The notes: a model not told the origin generated them from the letters alone. 64,000 bases of DNA from Diplolepis rosae (GCA_030998225.1 JAPYXD010000728.1:806001-870000), one strand, 5' to 3'; shown: positions 1-11,228, numbered from the stretch's first letter. Program-made: numbers and translations.

Positions 1-2
1 TT

Positions 3-1280
3 CTATCCGAAGCAACATGTTTAGATGTAGAGGATGGACATACATTTTGGAATACAGTACCCACCAATAATTGCAAATTCAACCAATATAGTATTTTATA
101 CGAAGGCTACGCCAACAGAATCGATGATCTAGCTCATAATCATATACAGACTGTATACTCATTAGTAACCGACGAAGTAACCTTTGCTTTGATGATAAAA
201 TCTACTGAAAATGTTTGCGGATATTCAATATTACGTACTGAACACCCCAAACTAGTTATTTTTGAAACGGTTAAGGGGGAATCACTTGCAGAGCATAATA
301 AACTTAGTATTGAAAATTTAGATATATTTGCGTATGTTAATTCAAAATTTGTATATGTAGAAAAACATATAAAAACTCAAATAAGGAACCTATACAGAGA
401 TGTCCTACTACAACAGTGTCAACTAGAAAGACAAACGCTAAAGAATGCGCTTGCTATAGCAACTCAAGCAGCAGACGAGTTTGCCTATAACTTGATGAAA
501 GGTCCAGGATACATGGCAGTCACAGCAGGAGAAGTCGTACGCGTAATCAAATGTATTCCAGTAGAAGTTACAATTCTACACGGAGAAGAGTGCTTTGCGG
601 AACTTAAGGTCACAAAAGGCAACGCAACCTACTTCTTGACACCAAGAACACACATAATAAAAACCAGAGGAACAAGAATTACTTGCAACTCAATCCTACC
701 TTTCTACTACCTAATCGAAGGGAATTGGTACAAGTTCATGCCAAAACCAACCGAAGGTCTTGAACCAATCACGATTCAACCTTCGACTAGACAAACATGG
801 GAGTACACAAAACCAACATCATTAGCAACTAGTGGAATATATACGGAAAAGGACTTGGAAAATTTAAGAGATAGAATTATGTTTCCAGTTGAGAGGCCAT
901 CACTTCTAAATGAAGTGGCCCGAGAAATGCACGGTCGGGTCACGAGTCACGAAGGAGCACTGATGAAACTACTAACAGAAGAAACCATGGAAAAAATTGT
1001 AGAAAATACTGGGGCGAAACTTTGGGAAAAATTCATAACATTTGGAACAGATAGTGCTGGGATAACAGCAATTTTTCTCATAATACAGATAGTCAAAATG
1101 GTGATTGAAATTATCATCAATGGCTTTCTACCACACCGCATTTATGGGTGGTCAGTACACATGATGGGAGCCATTTGGGGTTCTATAACTCAATGCTTCC
1201 TTCAAATGGGTAATAAAGCCAAAATACCGGTGAATGTTGAACCACCAGATGTTACAGAGGCAGAGGAAGAAGTACGATAA
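3..1280 (+). CDS. Chuvirus-like envelope glycoprotein, 3' part, in an LTR retroelement
   Basis: The reading frame is open from the left edge of the window, so the gene begins outside it; the first ATG-like position is internal. About 425 codons are visible. The protein is clearly related along its whole visible length to the glycoprotein at 33041-34984 on the other strand: shared blocks include MKGPGYM, KCIPVEV, SGIY followed by RDxIMFP, and a C-terminal hydrophobic segment followed by a short tail. This layout resembles the glycoproteins of chuviruses (Jingchuvirales), which insect LTR elements are known to have captured; that family name is from recognition, not a search. Expected role: membrane fusion and cell entry of an enveloped retroelement particle. 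The frame is intact to its stop and is followed by a polypurine tract and a putative 3' LTR. The closest alternative is another negative-strand RNA virus glycoprotein. Confidence 0.65.
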   Translation, partial: LSEATCLDVEDGHTFWNTVPTNNCKFNQYSILYEGYANRIDDLAHNHIQTVYSLVTDEVTFALMIKSTENVCGYSILRTEHPKLVIFETVKGESLAEHNKLSIENLDIFAYVNSKFVYVEKHIKTQIRNLYRDVLLQQCQLERQTLKNALAIATQAADEFAYNLMKGPGYMAVTAGEVVRVIKCIPVEVTILHGEECFAELKVTKGNATYFLTPRTHIIKTRGTRITCNSILPFYYLIEGNWYKFMPKPTEGLEPITIQPSTRQTWEYTKPTSLATSGIYTEKDLENLRDRIMFPVERPSLLNEVAREMHGRVTSHEGALMKLLTEETMEKIVENTGAKLWEKFITFGTDSAGITAIFLIIQIVKMVIEIIINGFLPHRIYGWSVHMMGAIWGSITQCFLQMGNKAKIPVNVEPPDVTEAEEEVR

Positions 1281-1438
1281 GTTTTTTTTGCATACAAATC
1301 ATGAGGAAATTGGTAAACTCAGATGGTCAGAACGTAGACTTTAGCAAGCCAACCAGTTAACAACTCAGCGAAGTCAACCGTAGAATACGCAGCGTACGCT
1401 TCCTATAATTTAAAAAGCAAATTAGTAGTAAGCGTTTT

Positions 1439-1448
1439 AGGGTGGGGG
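1439..1448 (+). other. Polypurine tract of the first LTR element
   Basis: The run AGGGTGGGGG lies about 160 bases after the glycoprotein stop and directly before a TTTTACGTCG sequence taken as the start of the 3' LTR. A purine run in this place primes plus-strand synthesis in LTR elements. The single T inside the run is a mild blemish. Confidence 0.5.
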
Positions 1449-3404
1449 TTTTACGTCGTAACAAATGTTAAGATTCATTAATAAGTAAGTAGATCATAAG
1501 AAACATTGTACACCCGGTAGACTCAAGAATAATCTCTTTCGGAAGACAAAAACTAGGGACAGTATCAAAAAAACAAATATGCATGTGAGATAAGGCTGCA
1601 TCATAGACGCATGAAATCGAGTTGAATGCACCTTTTAGAGTCTTGAATATCTAGGTAAGAAATTATTCTAGAATTGAGATTAATTAAATTTAAAAAAAAA
1701 ATAACCAAACAAACGAAAATTATAGACGAATCACAGAGATTGGGTAATTATAGTAAGTTTTTTTCGTATTGAGTAAATGCACAATTTTATGAGCAATTTG
1801 CCTAACATTCATGTATAGAAATAGTTCAGATAAGAAATACTTGCAGCAATTCGCAACACAAATGTCAAAAATCGACTTGAAAACATATCTAAGAAATGTT
1901 ATTTTAAAAAAATGCAATAACTTCGAAAATTTTTATTGTAAAGGGCGAGGAAAGGACTAGGACACCGTGTATAAAACGTTATCAATCCTAGTGCTTTTTT
2001 TGTCATACCTATGGGCCTTATGGGAATTTTTAGATATAACAAGGCCGGAAAAATGCTTTAGTGCAGTTCAACTTGGACTTGGTCCACGAACACATTACCT
2101 AAATTTCAGTTCCACTATAGGACTTGGTCCTAAGTATTATTTCTGCCTTTATTTTTTTTTTTCTTGGACTTGGTCCAACGAAATTCAAATTCCTTATTTT
2201 TTCTTTTAATTCTCGCAACCCGTAAGGTTTTCTACCTTAATAATTTGTAGACCATTGGGCAATAAGTGGTTAAGAAGCTGTCACATTCTCCAGCGATTTG
2301 TACTCAACTTACTGTTTCTCTTAATAAATAACCAAGTAAGTTAATTTTTTGATTAATCATTTACTTTTCCTGTGCACTCTAAAATTGATTGGTAATTCCT
2401 ACAGTTATTCAATTTTCTTATTTTTCAATAAATCACACTCTGGACATTAATTTAGTTCATTGTGTATTACTTGTGAAATTTTATCAAACTTATTTGTTTT
2501 CTAACTTTGTTTATTTAATAATTGTTCAATTTTCTTATTTTTCAATACACCACACTCTGGACATTAATTTAGTTTATTGTATATTACTTGTGAAATCTTA
2601 CTGAACTTATTTGTTTATAACTTGTTTATTTAATAATTGTTCAATTCTCTTATTTTTCAATAAATCACACTCTGGACATTAATTTAGTTCATTGTGTATT
2701 ACTTGTGAATAATTATTAACCTTATTTATTTATAACTTTGTTTATTTTATAATTGTTCAATTTTCTTATTTTTCAATAAATCACACTCTGGACATTAATT
2801 TAGTTCATTGTGTATTACTTGTGAAATTTTATCAAACTTATTTGTTTTCTAACTTTGTTTATTTAATAATTGTTCAATTTTCTTATTTTTCAATAACACA
2901 TCTGGGCATTAATTTCGTTTTTGTAAATCGCTTGCAAGTTGTTCGTAGGTTATTGTTTATTGTTTATTTGTTTATTGCATATCAATCCTGCGGAATTTTC
3001 TCGATCAAAACACATTACTCCCTGGACTTAGCTTCGTTCATCGTATATTGTGCCAGAATTGTAAGTTTTGCTCAATGGGACGTGACAGTTTGACCTTATA
3101 TTGAATCACAATTAATAATTCTGTTAAGGGTTAGGTAACCAGTAGAGATTTCTCTTATTAAAACTCGGTTACACGTACATGCCACCCAACTAACTCTGTG
3201 GAAACCTTAAGAGTATTTTGGAGTTTTTATTTGTCCTGGTTTGTTCTCAACCCTATATTAGACGGTGGAAGAATCTAGTAACTTTTCAAGTAGCAACGCG
3301 ATCGTTCTTACGTTCAAAAGGCCTAGATTCCCAAGTTATAATGCATGGGCGTTGACTTCAAAACGATTAAAGATTTAATCTACTTGAACGTCGCAGGACG
3401 TAAC
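1449..3404 (+). repeat. Putative 3' LTR (about 1.95 kb) of the element carrying the first glycoprotein
   Basis: The left border follows the polypurine tract; the right border is taken at GACGTAACA (3396-3404). The two ends would be inverted copies (TGTTACGTC-like, with the second base changed, and GACGTAACA). The right end CGTCGCAGGACGTAACA also resembles one terminus of the LTR of the 20-kb element at 24362-44402 (CGTCGCGGGACGTGACA), which suggests related elements. Inside are a TATA-like GTATAAAAC near 1969, three palindromic GGACTTGGTCC motifs between 2070 and 2180, and a tandem repeat at 2410-2930. The 5' LTR is outside the window, so the borders cannot be proved here. Confidence 0.45.
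2410..2930 (+). repeat. Tandem repeat, 115-117 bp unit, four full copies plus a partial one
   Basis: Units start with CAATTTTCTTATTTTTCAAT at 2410, 2527, about 2642 (one substitution), 2758 and 2875 and contain CACACTCTGGACATTAATTT. Copies 1, 4 and 5 are nearly identical over long stretches; copy 5 is cut short. The array sits inside the putative LTR and largely explains its length. Small open frames across it are by-products of the repeat. Confidence 0.9.
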
Positions 3405-5877
3405 AGAAGCATCAATTGTATGCAGATCTGAAAATAAATGAGAAAAAATTTTCTTGCGTACTCACAATGATACCAAAATTGAATAAAAATTGTATACTGG
3501 GTTATGATTTGCTAAACACGTTCAAAAGTAAGATTAATATAGAAGAAAATTATATTGTACTACGAGATAATAAGAAACAAATAAAAATTGAATTTTTAAG
3601 GGAAGAAGAGAAACACATCAGGCTTATTCATGAAGTAAACATTAAACATAGATGAAGAATTTAATGTAATCAAATAATATGAATCATGCAAAGAAAAGTA
3701 CTGAATAACGGATACTGAAATCAACGAAAAAGTGGCAAAATGCGAACTACTCAGCGGTGAAGAAAATAAGAGGTTTTGGGAGATGTTAAAATATAAAGAG
3801 ATATTTCCCAAGAAACCCGGACATCTTTTAATATATGTACACAAGCTAAAAATAAAAGATGATCAGCCTTTTATCATTAAAACCTACCCCATTCCAATGA
3901 GGCTAAGAGAGATAGTTACTTCAGAAATTAATAATCTACTGAATTTAGGAATCGTTCGGAGATCAAATAGTCAATATATAAATCCTTTAGTAACTAGGTT
4001 AAAGAAAGATGGAAGTGTAAGAATGTGTCTAGGTGCACGGAAATGAAATAAAATCATAATTAATGACTAGGAATGTGCTGAACCCACCGAAGTGCTATTT
4101 TGATGATGTGGTGGAAGCAAAATAATGTCTACAATGGATCTGACTAGCAGTTTCTGGCAAATTCCCCTAGCCGAGGAATCAAAAAAATATACGGCATTTC
4201 TACACGAAGGCAAATGTTACGAATATTGCGTTACGCCTTTCGGCCTTAAAACTAGCATGGCAGCACTGTTCAGAGACCTAGATTTTGTACTAAATGGTCT
4301 AGGGAACTTCTATGTGGCGTTTATTGGCATTTTCTGTTCTTCTAAAAATATCAATCAGCACTTACGACACTTAGAATTAATTTTCCATAGACTTTGGGAA
4401 AATAATTTGACCATTAATCTGGAGAAATCTCATTTTTATAGATCTGAAGTTAAATTCCTTATACACATTTTAATGTCCAATGGAATTAAGCCGGATCCAG
4501 ACAAGATTAACGCTACACAAGATTTTACAAGAAAACCATGATGAGAAAATAGCTCCACTTTTGACACTTTTAAAAAAGGGAGTTAAATGGTCATGGGATG
4601 ACAATGTAGAACAAGCATTTCAAGAAATAAAAACTGTTCTGTAACTCAGTCTTGCTGAGTTATCTGGAAAGTAAAAAACCTATTTACTTACAAACTGATG
4701 CAAGTGACTTAGCTCTTGGCGCTGTTCTTTTTCAACACGATGAAGATGGAAATACATGTCCCATTGTTTGAAGCTGGAAAAAAGAAAAAAAATCTATGCT
4801 ATCCATGAGTGTAGCTAGTGAACCACGTGAAGGATTTTAGAAATATTGATTTTTGTGTAATTGGCGAGTCTTTGAATAATGTCGTTCAATTTTCAACAAA
4901 AAAAATACAGTCGCTTGTTAATAAATATTGTTTAAATTAACCAATCGAAAATGCCCTACGTTTTAGAAGATTCAAAGCATCTTTTCAGTCAATAAAAGAA
5001 AAAATGATTTTTTGAAAATTCTACAGTGGTGTAACACCCTTAAAAGTTATCAAGATGCTAAAAGAATATTTCTACTATCAGAGAAACAAAATTACCAATC
5101 AAACTTGTCTTTCCGGGATGCAACACTACCTGCCAGAAAAATCAAACGGGATTCTTTCGATTGATTTCTATGGCCCTTTGCCAAAATCAAAAGGAGGATT
5201 TAAATACATATTATCAACTATAGATGAATTCTCAAAATTTGTGGTTTTGTATCCACTAAGAAGAGCTGTTACTAAGGCTGTAATTAGTGAACTAACTAAG
5301 GATCATTTTCCCAAATTTGGACAACCGTCAAAAACAATAACTGACCATGGGACTCAATTTACCTCCCCACAATGGTCTAAATTTCTTAAACAAATCAATA
5401 TCCAACCTATATTTTTTTCAATTAGACATTCACAAAGTAATATTGTGGAGAACTTTCTAGGTTCTTCAGATCAGCTATAAAGGAGAACCATAGCTCCTCT
5501 TGGAGTTGGATAAAATCATAGGAAGCTGGATGAACGAGACACATCACGACACGACGGAGTTCACCCCCATAGAACTCCATTTAAGCAAAAAAACAAAGCA
5601 TCGTTTAACGACTTTAAACGAAGGAGACGCCGTGTTTGTTAAAGCCATAAATAAATCTGATCCAAACAGGAAAATTCTGAAAAAATTTTTACAATTTTAC
5701 AAAGGTCTCTATCAGATTAAAAAACAGATTAGACCTGGAACTTGTATACAATGGAACCCTGAATTCAAAGAAGAAAAAGGAATATTCCATAGCCAGAACT
5801 TAAAAATATGTATAAAGAGCGAAGAAAATTCTAAAGATAAAGAAAATTCCAAACAAAATAATGTCGGGTCAGAATGA
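3405..5877 (+). pseudogene. Decayed Ty3/Gypsy pol (protease, RT, RNase H and integrase fragments)
   Basis: Pieces of a single pol gene follow one another in shifting frames. 3416-3655 resembles the C-terminal half of an aspartic protease (CILGYDLL). 3732-4046 and 4125-4541 are reverse transcriptase: MDLTSSFWQIPL, TPFGLKTSMAALF, and LEKSHFYRSEVKFL are typical, but the YxDD catalytic site is destroyed (FIGIFC in its place). 4620-4790 contains an RNase H remnant (QTDASDLALGAVL) with stops. 5142-5480 is integrase, with Asp in SIDFYGP, Asp in TDHGTQF and a Glu in IVENF. 5500-5877 is the integrase C-terminal part. The 5' part (Gag, N-terminal protease) is missing because the first LTR abuts it. This is a dead copy; the only question is the clade. 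Confidence 0.85.
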
Positions 5878-6089
5878 TAGGGTCATTCAAATTATGTAAA
5901 TTAGAGCTATGCGTAAAAGATTGTATGTATATAAGAAACCTAGTCTAGAATTAAGTTGATAAATATTAATAATTATTTAACGAAAATTAATAGCAATAAC
6001 ATTCATTATTGTTAACTCCAATCGTTAAATGGTTAGTAATAATAATTAATCTAGCCGAGAATGATCAGGGATAACCAATAATAGAAAAC
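5878..6089. other. AT-rich spacer, no feature seen
   Basis: Sequence behind the pol remnant up to the next inverted-repeat element. I see no coding potential or structure in it. It may be the 3' untranslated part of the dead Gypsy copy. Confidence 0.4.
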
Positions 6090-6918
6090 ACTGATCAACA
6101 AAAATGACCTATGTTCTTGCTGAATGCGACATATCATTTCCGAAGAACTTTTCAATGCTGAATTTCAATGCGACCCTTCTTTTTAATTTCTATAAACTTG
6201 TACTAAATGCTGCACTGGACATCAGAACTTTATTTATCCATATTAAAATGTTCGACGTCTGCTCAAGCGATCATGTATTTTGATTGCTATATCTTGGTGA
6301 AATCTTTCTCCGTGCTCGTCACTAACTGATCCCAAGTTGCCAGGAAAGTAATCTAAGTGTGAATGTAGGAAATGTATTGTATTTTCAATGACACGTTTAC
6401 ATTCAGGCCATAAAATTTAGTAAACATTTCATTCACATACCGCTTGTAGTGCTTAGATTTGTGATTTCTGAGGAAGTTTCGTATCAAATTCTTCACGAAT
6501 AACCTGACTTTTCTCTCTTCACTGCTCAAGCAATCGTCAAATTCTGAGTCTTGCATAAGCTCACGAATTTAAGGCCCTATAAAAACCTCTTTTTTGACAT
6601 TCGCTTACAGAGCATTGAAATTTCAGTACATTTTAGCTCTGTTTTTCAGTTTTTTAATAATATCGCAAAAACAAAACAAAACAAAAAACAAAAAGACGAT
6701 ATTCGCAAACTGCGTTAAAAAAACGCATAGAAATTACCTGCCTTGATGGTGGAAACAAAATTTTCACTCATAAAAAAATTGTTAAATAATTTTTTATTAA
6801 CAATTTTAATTGCAAATATCGATTAAACTAGGCGCAATAGCAACAAACGGAAACCAGATTCGTGTTCAGCATTGAAAAGTACTTCGGAAATGACATAGGG
6901 TATTTTTGTTGATCAGTG
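6090..6918. mobile_element. Inverted-repeat DNA element (829 bp) with a degenerate internal coding piece
   Basis: The ends are inverted copies: CACTGATCAACAAAAATGAC on the left and a matching ATTTTTGTTGATCAGTG on the right. Similarity runs about 70 bases inward (CATTTCCGAAGAACTTTTCAATGCTGAA on the left side, split here by one 13-base insertion). No clear target duplication was found. The interior holds a broken minus-strand coding piece, so this looks like an internally deleted transposon rather than a pure MITE. Confidence 0.75.
6265..6556 (-). pseudogene. Fragment of a widespread arthropod repeat-encoded protein (DEHGERFHQDI type)
   Basis: On the minus strand 6556-6353 reads as a 67-residue piece containing FLRNHKSKHYKRYV and, after one frameshift, continues with SHLDYFPGN and SDEHGERFHQDI. 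I recognise these motifs from a protein family of unknown function present in many copies in arthropod and cnidarian genomes. The fragment has no intact start or end and lies inside an inverted-repeat element, which supports a transposon origin for the family. No biochemical role can be stated. Confidence 0.6.
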
Positions 6919-7456
6919 TAATCAATCAATAGCATTAAATAAGAAGAGATCAATCATATTATTGGGGACCTGCAGAATAACCTAAATAAAACTTCAAAAT
7001 CAAGACACTAATATATTATATTATTACATAAAAACTATAGAAATAAGATTAATATCCATGTATAAATTGAAAAAATGTCAGTCCAATTATACCTTAGTAC
7101 AATTGCACCGACTTGTCAACATATAAATAGTGAGTAACATATCTAAAAAGACGAGAGAAAGATGTACCGCATCGAGCTTCAATGGACTTTGATCCCGATA
7201 GTATGACTCATGTGGGAACGAGCCGCGAGTTCATGGGTTTACGCGATTGTCAGCATAGTCATTGACACTGCTACCAGACGCGTGCCGTTCAACAAATTAG
7301 CAATGTACGTGCCAATTCACAAATTTGCAATTGTACTCCCACTATGGAAAAAAGCAATAATATGTAAACCTCAGATTTACTTCTGGAGGTTGTATTTTCG
7401 TCGGTAGTCGTTCGAACAACAAGTCATACTGTCGGTGTCGCGATCTGACCGTTTGA
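6919..7456. other. Intergenic sequence, nothing recognised
   Basis: AT-rich to 7190, then a more balanced stretch. One 65-codon open frame (7210-7407) has no recognisable motif and is not supported as a gene. Confidence 0.4.
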
Positions 7457-7699
7457 TATACAAATTTTTCTAAATCATTTCAGTCGATTATGTCGATACC
7501 CAGCGGAGTGGAAGCGTTCCTTTTTTCACAAAAAAAATTGTTCAAATATATATTGAAAATTCCATCTGGTCTTAAATGACGTTAATTCTAAATCACAGGT
7601 TGATAGGGTCGATATGGTAGAGTTCGGTTATCATGGTGAATGATACACTCTTCTAATTATCGACATAATCGACTGAAATGATTTAGAAAAATTTGTATA
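7457..7699. repeat. Short foldback element with 42-bp perfect inverted repeats
   Basis: TATACAAATTTTTCTAAATC at 7457 and its exact complement ending at 7699 are the outer parts of 42-base arms that match without a mismatch and end in GTCGATA / TATCGAC. The interior (about 160 bases) begins with a copy of a SINE tail. The whole could fold into a hairpin. Confidence 0.8.
7492..7540 (+). repeat. Truncated SINE 3' part
   Basis: The stretch GTCGATACCCAGCGGAGTGG followed by AAGCGTTCCTTTTTTCACA matches the part of the tRNA-like sequence at 7818-7860 from box B onward. Only the 3' part is present. Confidence 0.6.
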
Positions 7700-7762
7700 T
7701 AGTTCATGATATACCTGTGGCCAAATTGGCGTAAATAGATTCTGTGAGAAAAGTTTTGTGGA

Positions 7763-7860
7763 ACCTCCGTAGCTCAGATGATAGAGCATTCGACCGGCAA
7801 TCAAAAGGTCCTGGGCTCGATACCCAGCGGAGTGGAAGCGTTCCTTTATTCACAGATAAA
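7763..7860 (+). repeat. tRNA-like SINE head (tRNA pseudogene)
   Basis: The sequence folds as a tRNA: acceptor ACCTCCG with CGGAG (five pairs, outer two mismatched), D-arm GCTC/GAGC with box A (TAGCTCAGATGATAGAGCA), T-arm CTGGG/CCCAG with box B (GGCTCGATACCC). The anticodon arm has one mismatch and the base before the anticodon position is C instead of T, and there is no clean acceptor end. The segment downstream (AAGCGTTCCTTTATTCACA) also occurs at 7510-7535, so this is a repeat family and not a working tRNA gene. Confidence 0.55.
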
Positions 7861-7899
7861 ATTATTTAAATGACCGTTTGATATTCGATATTACCAGGA

Positions 7900-8170
7900 A
7901 GGAGAAATATACGACTCTTTCTCTTGCCTTCTCAAGCAGGGAAATAGCGTAAGTTACATACATAAGCATCTCAAAACTTATTATATCAACTATAAATGCT
8001 TATTTGTAATGTATGAGTTATATACATAGGCATATCAGAACCTGTTATATCAACTTGAAGACGCACACATTTTAATGCGTGAGTAGTATATATAGGAATC
8101 TCAAAACATATTATATTAACTTGAAGACGCATATAAAACTCTTAACATTGCCTTCTCAACCCTAGAAGTA
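7900..8170. repeat. Degenerate short repeats
   Basis: Variants of TATATACATAGGCATATCA, TTATATCAACTTGAAGACGC and TTGCCTTCTCAA recur three times or so with many changes. Probably an old tandem duplication in a repeat. No coding content. Confidence 0.4.
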
Positions 8171-8523
8171 GTATAAGCTATATATATAACCGTCCCTATA
8201 CTTATTGTATTCAAATTCAATGCAGATTCCTTAATTAATAAAGCTTGTACACCTGAATGTAATCATATTTATTATTATTGTGAACATCTTGAGCCGCATA
8301 GGTTTGACTAGTTACCACGATCCCACAAAATAATCAGAATTCACTGCTCGATTTAATCGGCAAACTTTCCTTCCTTTTAGCTAAATTTACCCAACCTACC
8401 CTCGCCTTAGCTCAGAACGTAACATTATAATTAATATTTTTTAAATAAGTGTGCTGACCCTTATATACAGCAATGCTGCTATTAATATTTTCATTTTACA
8501 ATTGATATTGTATTAAATAACGT

Positions 8524-8905
8524 GCTTACAAGGGAACCCCGGCAAGTGTGACCTCGACTTTGAGATCAGAAATTTTTCTGAGATGGAAAAGCAAAAAATA
8601 TTTAACAAGTGTCCCGGCTTTTTCTCGAGTGGGCCTTTGTTTTCGTTTGATTCATTTTCGAAAATTGGGTGACGTGCGCTACTACAGCCAGACTCTACAG
8701 TTTTTTCTTGTAATCACAATGGCCCGACGATCAAGCAGATTAAGCGGCCCACATGGAAATCTCGAGATTCTGGGTTCAATTCTTGCATCGGGAAATTTTA
8801 TAGCCAGCAATTTAAATTCAGTTAACCAAAGAACTAACATGGATAATCCATCCGTTTTTTATATGTAATTATTAAATAAGAATTATTAAAAAGAAAAAAA
8901 AAAAT
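8524..8905 (+). repeat. Possible second tRNA-related SINE remnant with A-rich end
   Basis: Around 8735-8795 a box-A-like AGATTAAGCGG and a box-B-like GGGTTCAATTC are spaced as in a tRNA with a long variable arm (Leu or Ser type). The segment ends in an A-rich run near 8891-8905. A 106-codon open frame over it (8548-8868) has no recognisable domain. The call is tentative. Confidence 0.3.
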
Positions 8906-9179
8906 TTCTCTGGGGCAATTGGCTCCCGGGAATGTTCTTTCCTTTTTACGGTATATTCAACCAAGGTTTTTTATCAAAGAAAAAGGATTCCTTCCTTCCT
9001 ACATAGAAGGTTAGTCAAAAAATTTTAATCAAAATCAGTGAAGACTGGAAAGTTTGGATATTTAGCATTTAGCTTAAGGCTTCTCAAAAAATTTCTGTGT
9101 GCCATACTTTACCCTGGTTCTTCTAAAAAATCCAACGCCATAATATGGCTTATATGTGCAATATTTTTTATTTTTCATT
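8906..9179. other. Intergenic, nothing recognised
   Basis: No open frame, inverted repeat or known motif seen. Confidence 0.4.
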
Positions 9180-9432
9180 TTTAAAGTATCTTCGCTCCAA
9201 AGAAGTTACTGTGGATATAATCATAGATAAGGCATTCAAAATATAAATTCTTGATAAATAGTTATAAAATAGTTTAAAATAGTTTTCAGACAAGATAGTA
9301 CAAAAATAACCTTAATAAACTAGATAAAGCTATTCCCATTGACACATTTGACACTAAACAATTTATTGTAGATACGGCTATGGATAGGACATACCGAAAT
9401 ATAGAAACATATTTCGAAATAGTTTCAAAATA

Positions 9433-10632
9433 TTGGATCTATAACTTAATTCGTGCGGTTTTCTAAGAGATGGCGCAACTTGATTTTTATTCCATCGTTC
9501 CAATATTCCGAACATGCGTTGGAAAGCTACTATCATTGTGCGTCTTTTTCAGTATATGTCATTCATTTGAAGCGTAAACAACAATATTTTTTTTTCACTC
9601 AAATATGTCGAACTTTGTGCCTGAAAAAGTGTTTTCGCGGGGAGTTCTTCTTCATTACTTTAATATGAAGAAAACTGCTGCCGAAAGTCATCGTATTTTG
9701 GTGGAAGTTTATGGGGAACATGCTCTAGCTGAGCAAACGTGCCAAAAGTGGTTTGCACGATTTAAAAGTGGTGATTTTGGCTTGGAAGACGAAGAAAGTC
9801 CTGGGCACTTAAAAAAGTTTGAAGATGAAGAACTGGAAGCATTACTCGATGAAGATTGTTGCCAAACACAAGAAGAGCTCGCAGAATCTTTGGGAGTCAC
9901 TCAAGCAGACATTTCAAAATGTTTAAAAGCATCCAGATACATTCAAAAGCAAGAAAATTGGGTTCCACATGAACTCAAGCCGAGAGACGTTGAAAGGCGG
10001 TTTTGCATATCCGAAATGCTGCTGGAACGCCACAAAAAGAAGTCATTTTTGCATCAGATTGTTACTGATGATGAAAAATAGATCCATTACGACAACCCCA
10101 AGTGCAAAAAATCATATGTGAAACCCGGCCAACCAGCCAAATCAACGGCAAAGCCGAATATCCATAGCACGAAGGTAATGCTCTGTATTTGGTGGGATCA
10201 GAAGGGTGTGCTGTATTATGAGCTGCTAAAACCGGGTGAAACCATCAATGGAGAAAGCTACCGAACACAATTAATCGGTTTGAAGAGAGAAATAGCCGAA
10301 AGACGCCCGGAATATGCGACCAGACACGAGACAATAATTTTCCATCATGACAAAGCTCGGCCCTTCTGAATACCATTTGTTCCGGTCGATGCAGAACGCC
10401 CGCACTGGAATACGGCTCACATCAGAACAGGGTATCAAAAATTGACTTTATTCATTCTTGGCCGCTAAGCCGGCGCAGTTCTTTTGGATTGGAAACCACA
10501 AATTGCTTCAAACATGGGAAAAAGTAATAGCTTCAGATGGGCAATACTTTGAATAATACTATTGTACATGTTTTTCTTAAATAAACGTTCAAATTTAGAA
10601 AAAAAAACGCACGAATTAAGTTATAGATCCAA
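9433..10632 (+). mobile_element. Mariner-family DNA transposon, 1200 bp, dead
   Basis: Perfect 25-base terminal inverted repeats start TTGGATCTATAACTTAATTC (9433) and end with its complement (10632). A TA dinucleotide flanks each side (9431-9432 and 10633-10634), as expected for mariner target duplication. The interior holds one broken transposase. The matching ends show the copy is complete in outline, about 100 bases shorter than a full mariner because of an internal deletion. Confidence 0.95.
9605..10553 (+). pseudogene. Mariner transposase, inactivated
   Basis: A cut-and-paste transposase. The N-terminal helix-turn-helix region is visible (ILVEVYGEHALAEQTCQKWF, FKSGDFGLEDE). The first catalytic Asp lies in VTDDEK, directly followed by an in-frame stop in place of the usual Trp; 10118-10369 continues with the block around the second Asp in FHHDKARP. 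There a deletion removes the usual segment that carries the third catalytic Asp (PYSPDLAPSDY), and the frame resumes near 10373 with EYHLFRSMQNA and ends with GQYFE. Start ATG at 9605. One stop, one deletion and at least one later stop make it non-functional. Confidence 0.92.
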
Positions 10633-11228
10633 TAGTTTAGGTAAAATAGTTCAAACAAAGCCCTAATAGCCTCAACCAAATTCTTCCAATTCAGCTAAGC
10701 ACCAAAGAACTTATTGTGGATACAGTAATGGATAAGACATTCAAAAATATAAATAATTTTTTAGAAATAGTTTAAAAATAGTTCGTTCAGTCAAAATAGT
10801 CCAAAATAGCATTAATGCCCTACATCAAGCTCTTTCCATTCAACCTGTCTCCAAGGGATTTATTTGTAGACACCAGTATGGATAAGACATTCAAAATTGT
10901 GAATATTTTTTTATGAATAGTTTTGAAAAAGTTTTTTAAAATAGTTTCAGAAAAAATAGTTCAAGAAAATTGCTTTCAAACTTAAGTATATAACTTTATG
11001 GTTTTCCAAGGAATCTCTGCAAATTATTCTAAGATATGAAGCACATCTATGTAAAGTGTTTTATACAGTCTGTTCCACAAGAAAAGGTACGCGTTTTCTC
11101 AGAAAGTTTCAAAGATTTTTATTCCTTTCTTTTATGTCCTGACTGTACGTTCGAAGGGCTACGGCGGAACCACCGATTTGTTTCAGTCTTATTCGAAGTG
11201 TCAGATATTACACAACATTAAGCTATGA

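Larger units (their letters stand above)
9180..10985. repeat. Degenerate tandem repeat (about 150-bp unit) interrupted by a mariner
   Basis: Units contain variants of CCAAAGAACTTATTGTGGATAC, ATGGATAAGACATTCAAA and repeated AAATAGTTTAAAATAGTT. Recognisable units begin near 9195, 9360, 10690 and 10850. The mariner at 9433-10632 splits one of them. The repeat has no coding content. Confidence 0.65.

Noticed and set aside
2389..3093. Open frames across the tandem repeat near 2.4-3.1 kb
   Set aside because: The frames repeat with the unit and lack any start context or domain.
7763..7835. A functional tRNA gene
   Set aside because: Two acceptor mismatches, an anticodon-stem mismatch, C before the anticodon, and a repeated downstream tail show a SINE or pseudogene.
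8548..8868. 106-codon open frame
   Set aside because: Lies over a tRNA-like repeat region; no domain; composition does not look coding.
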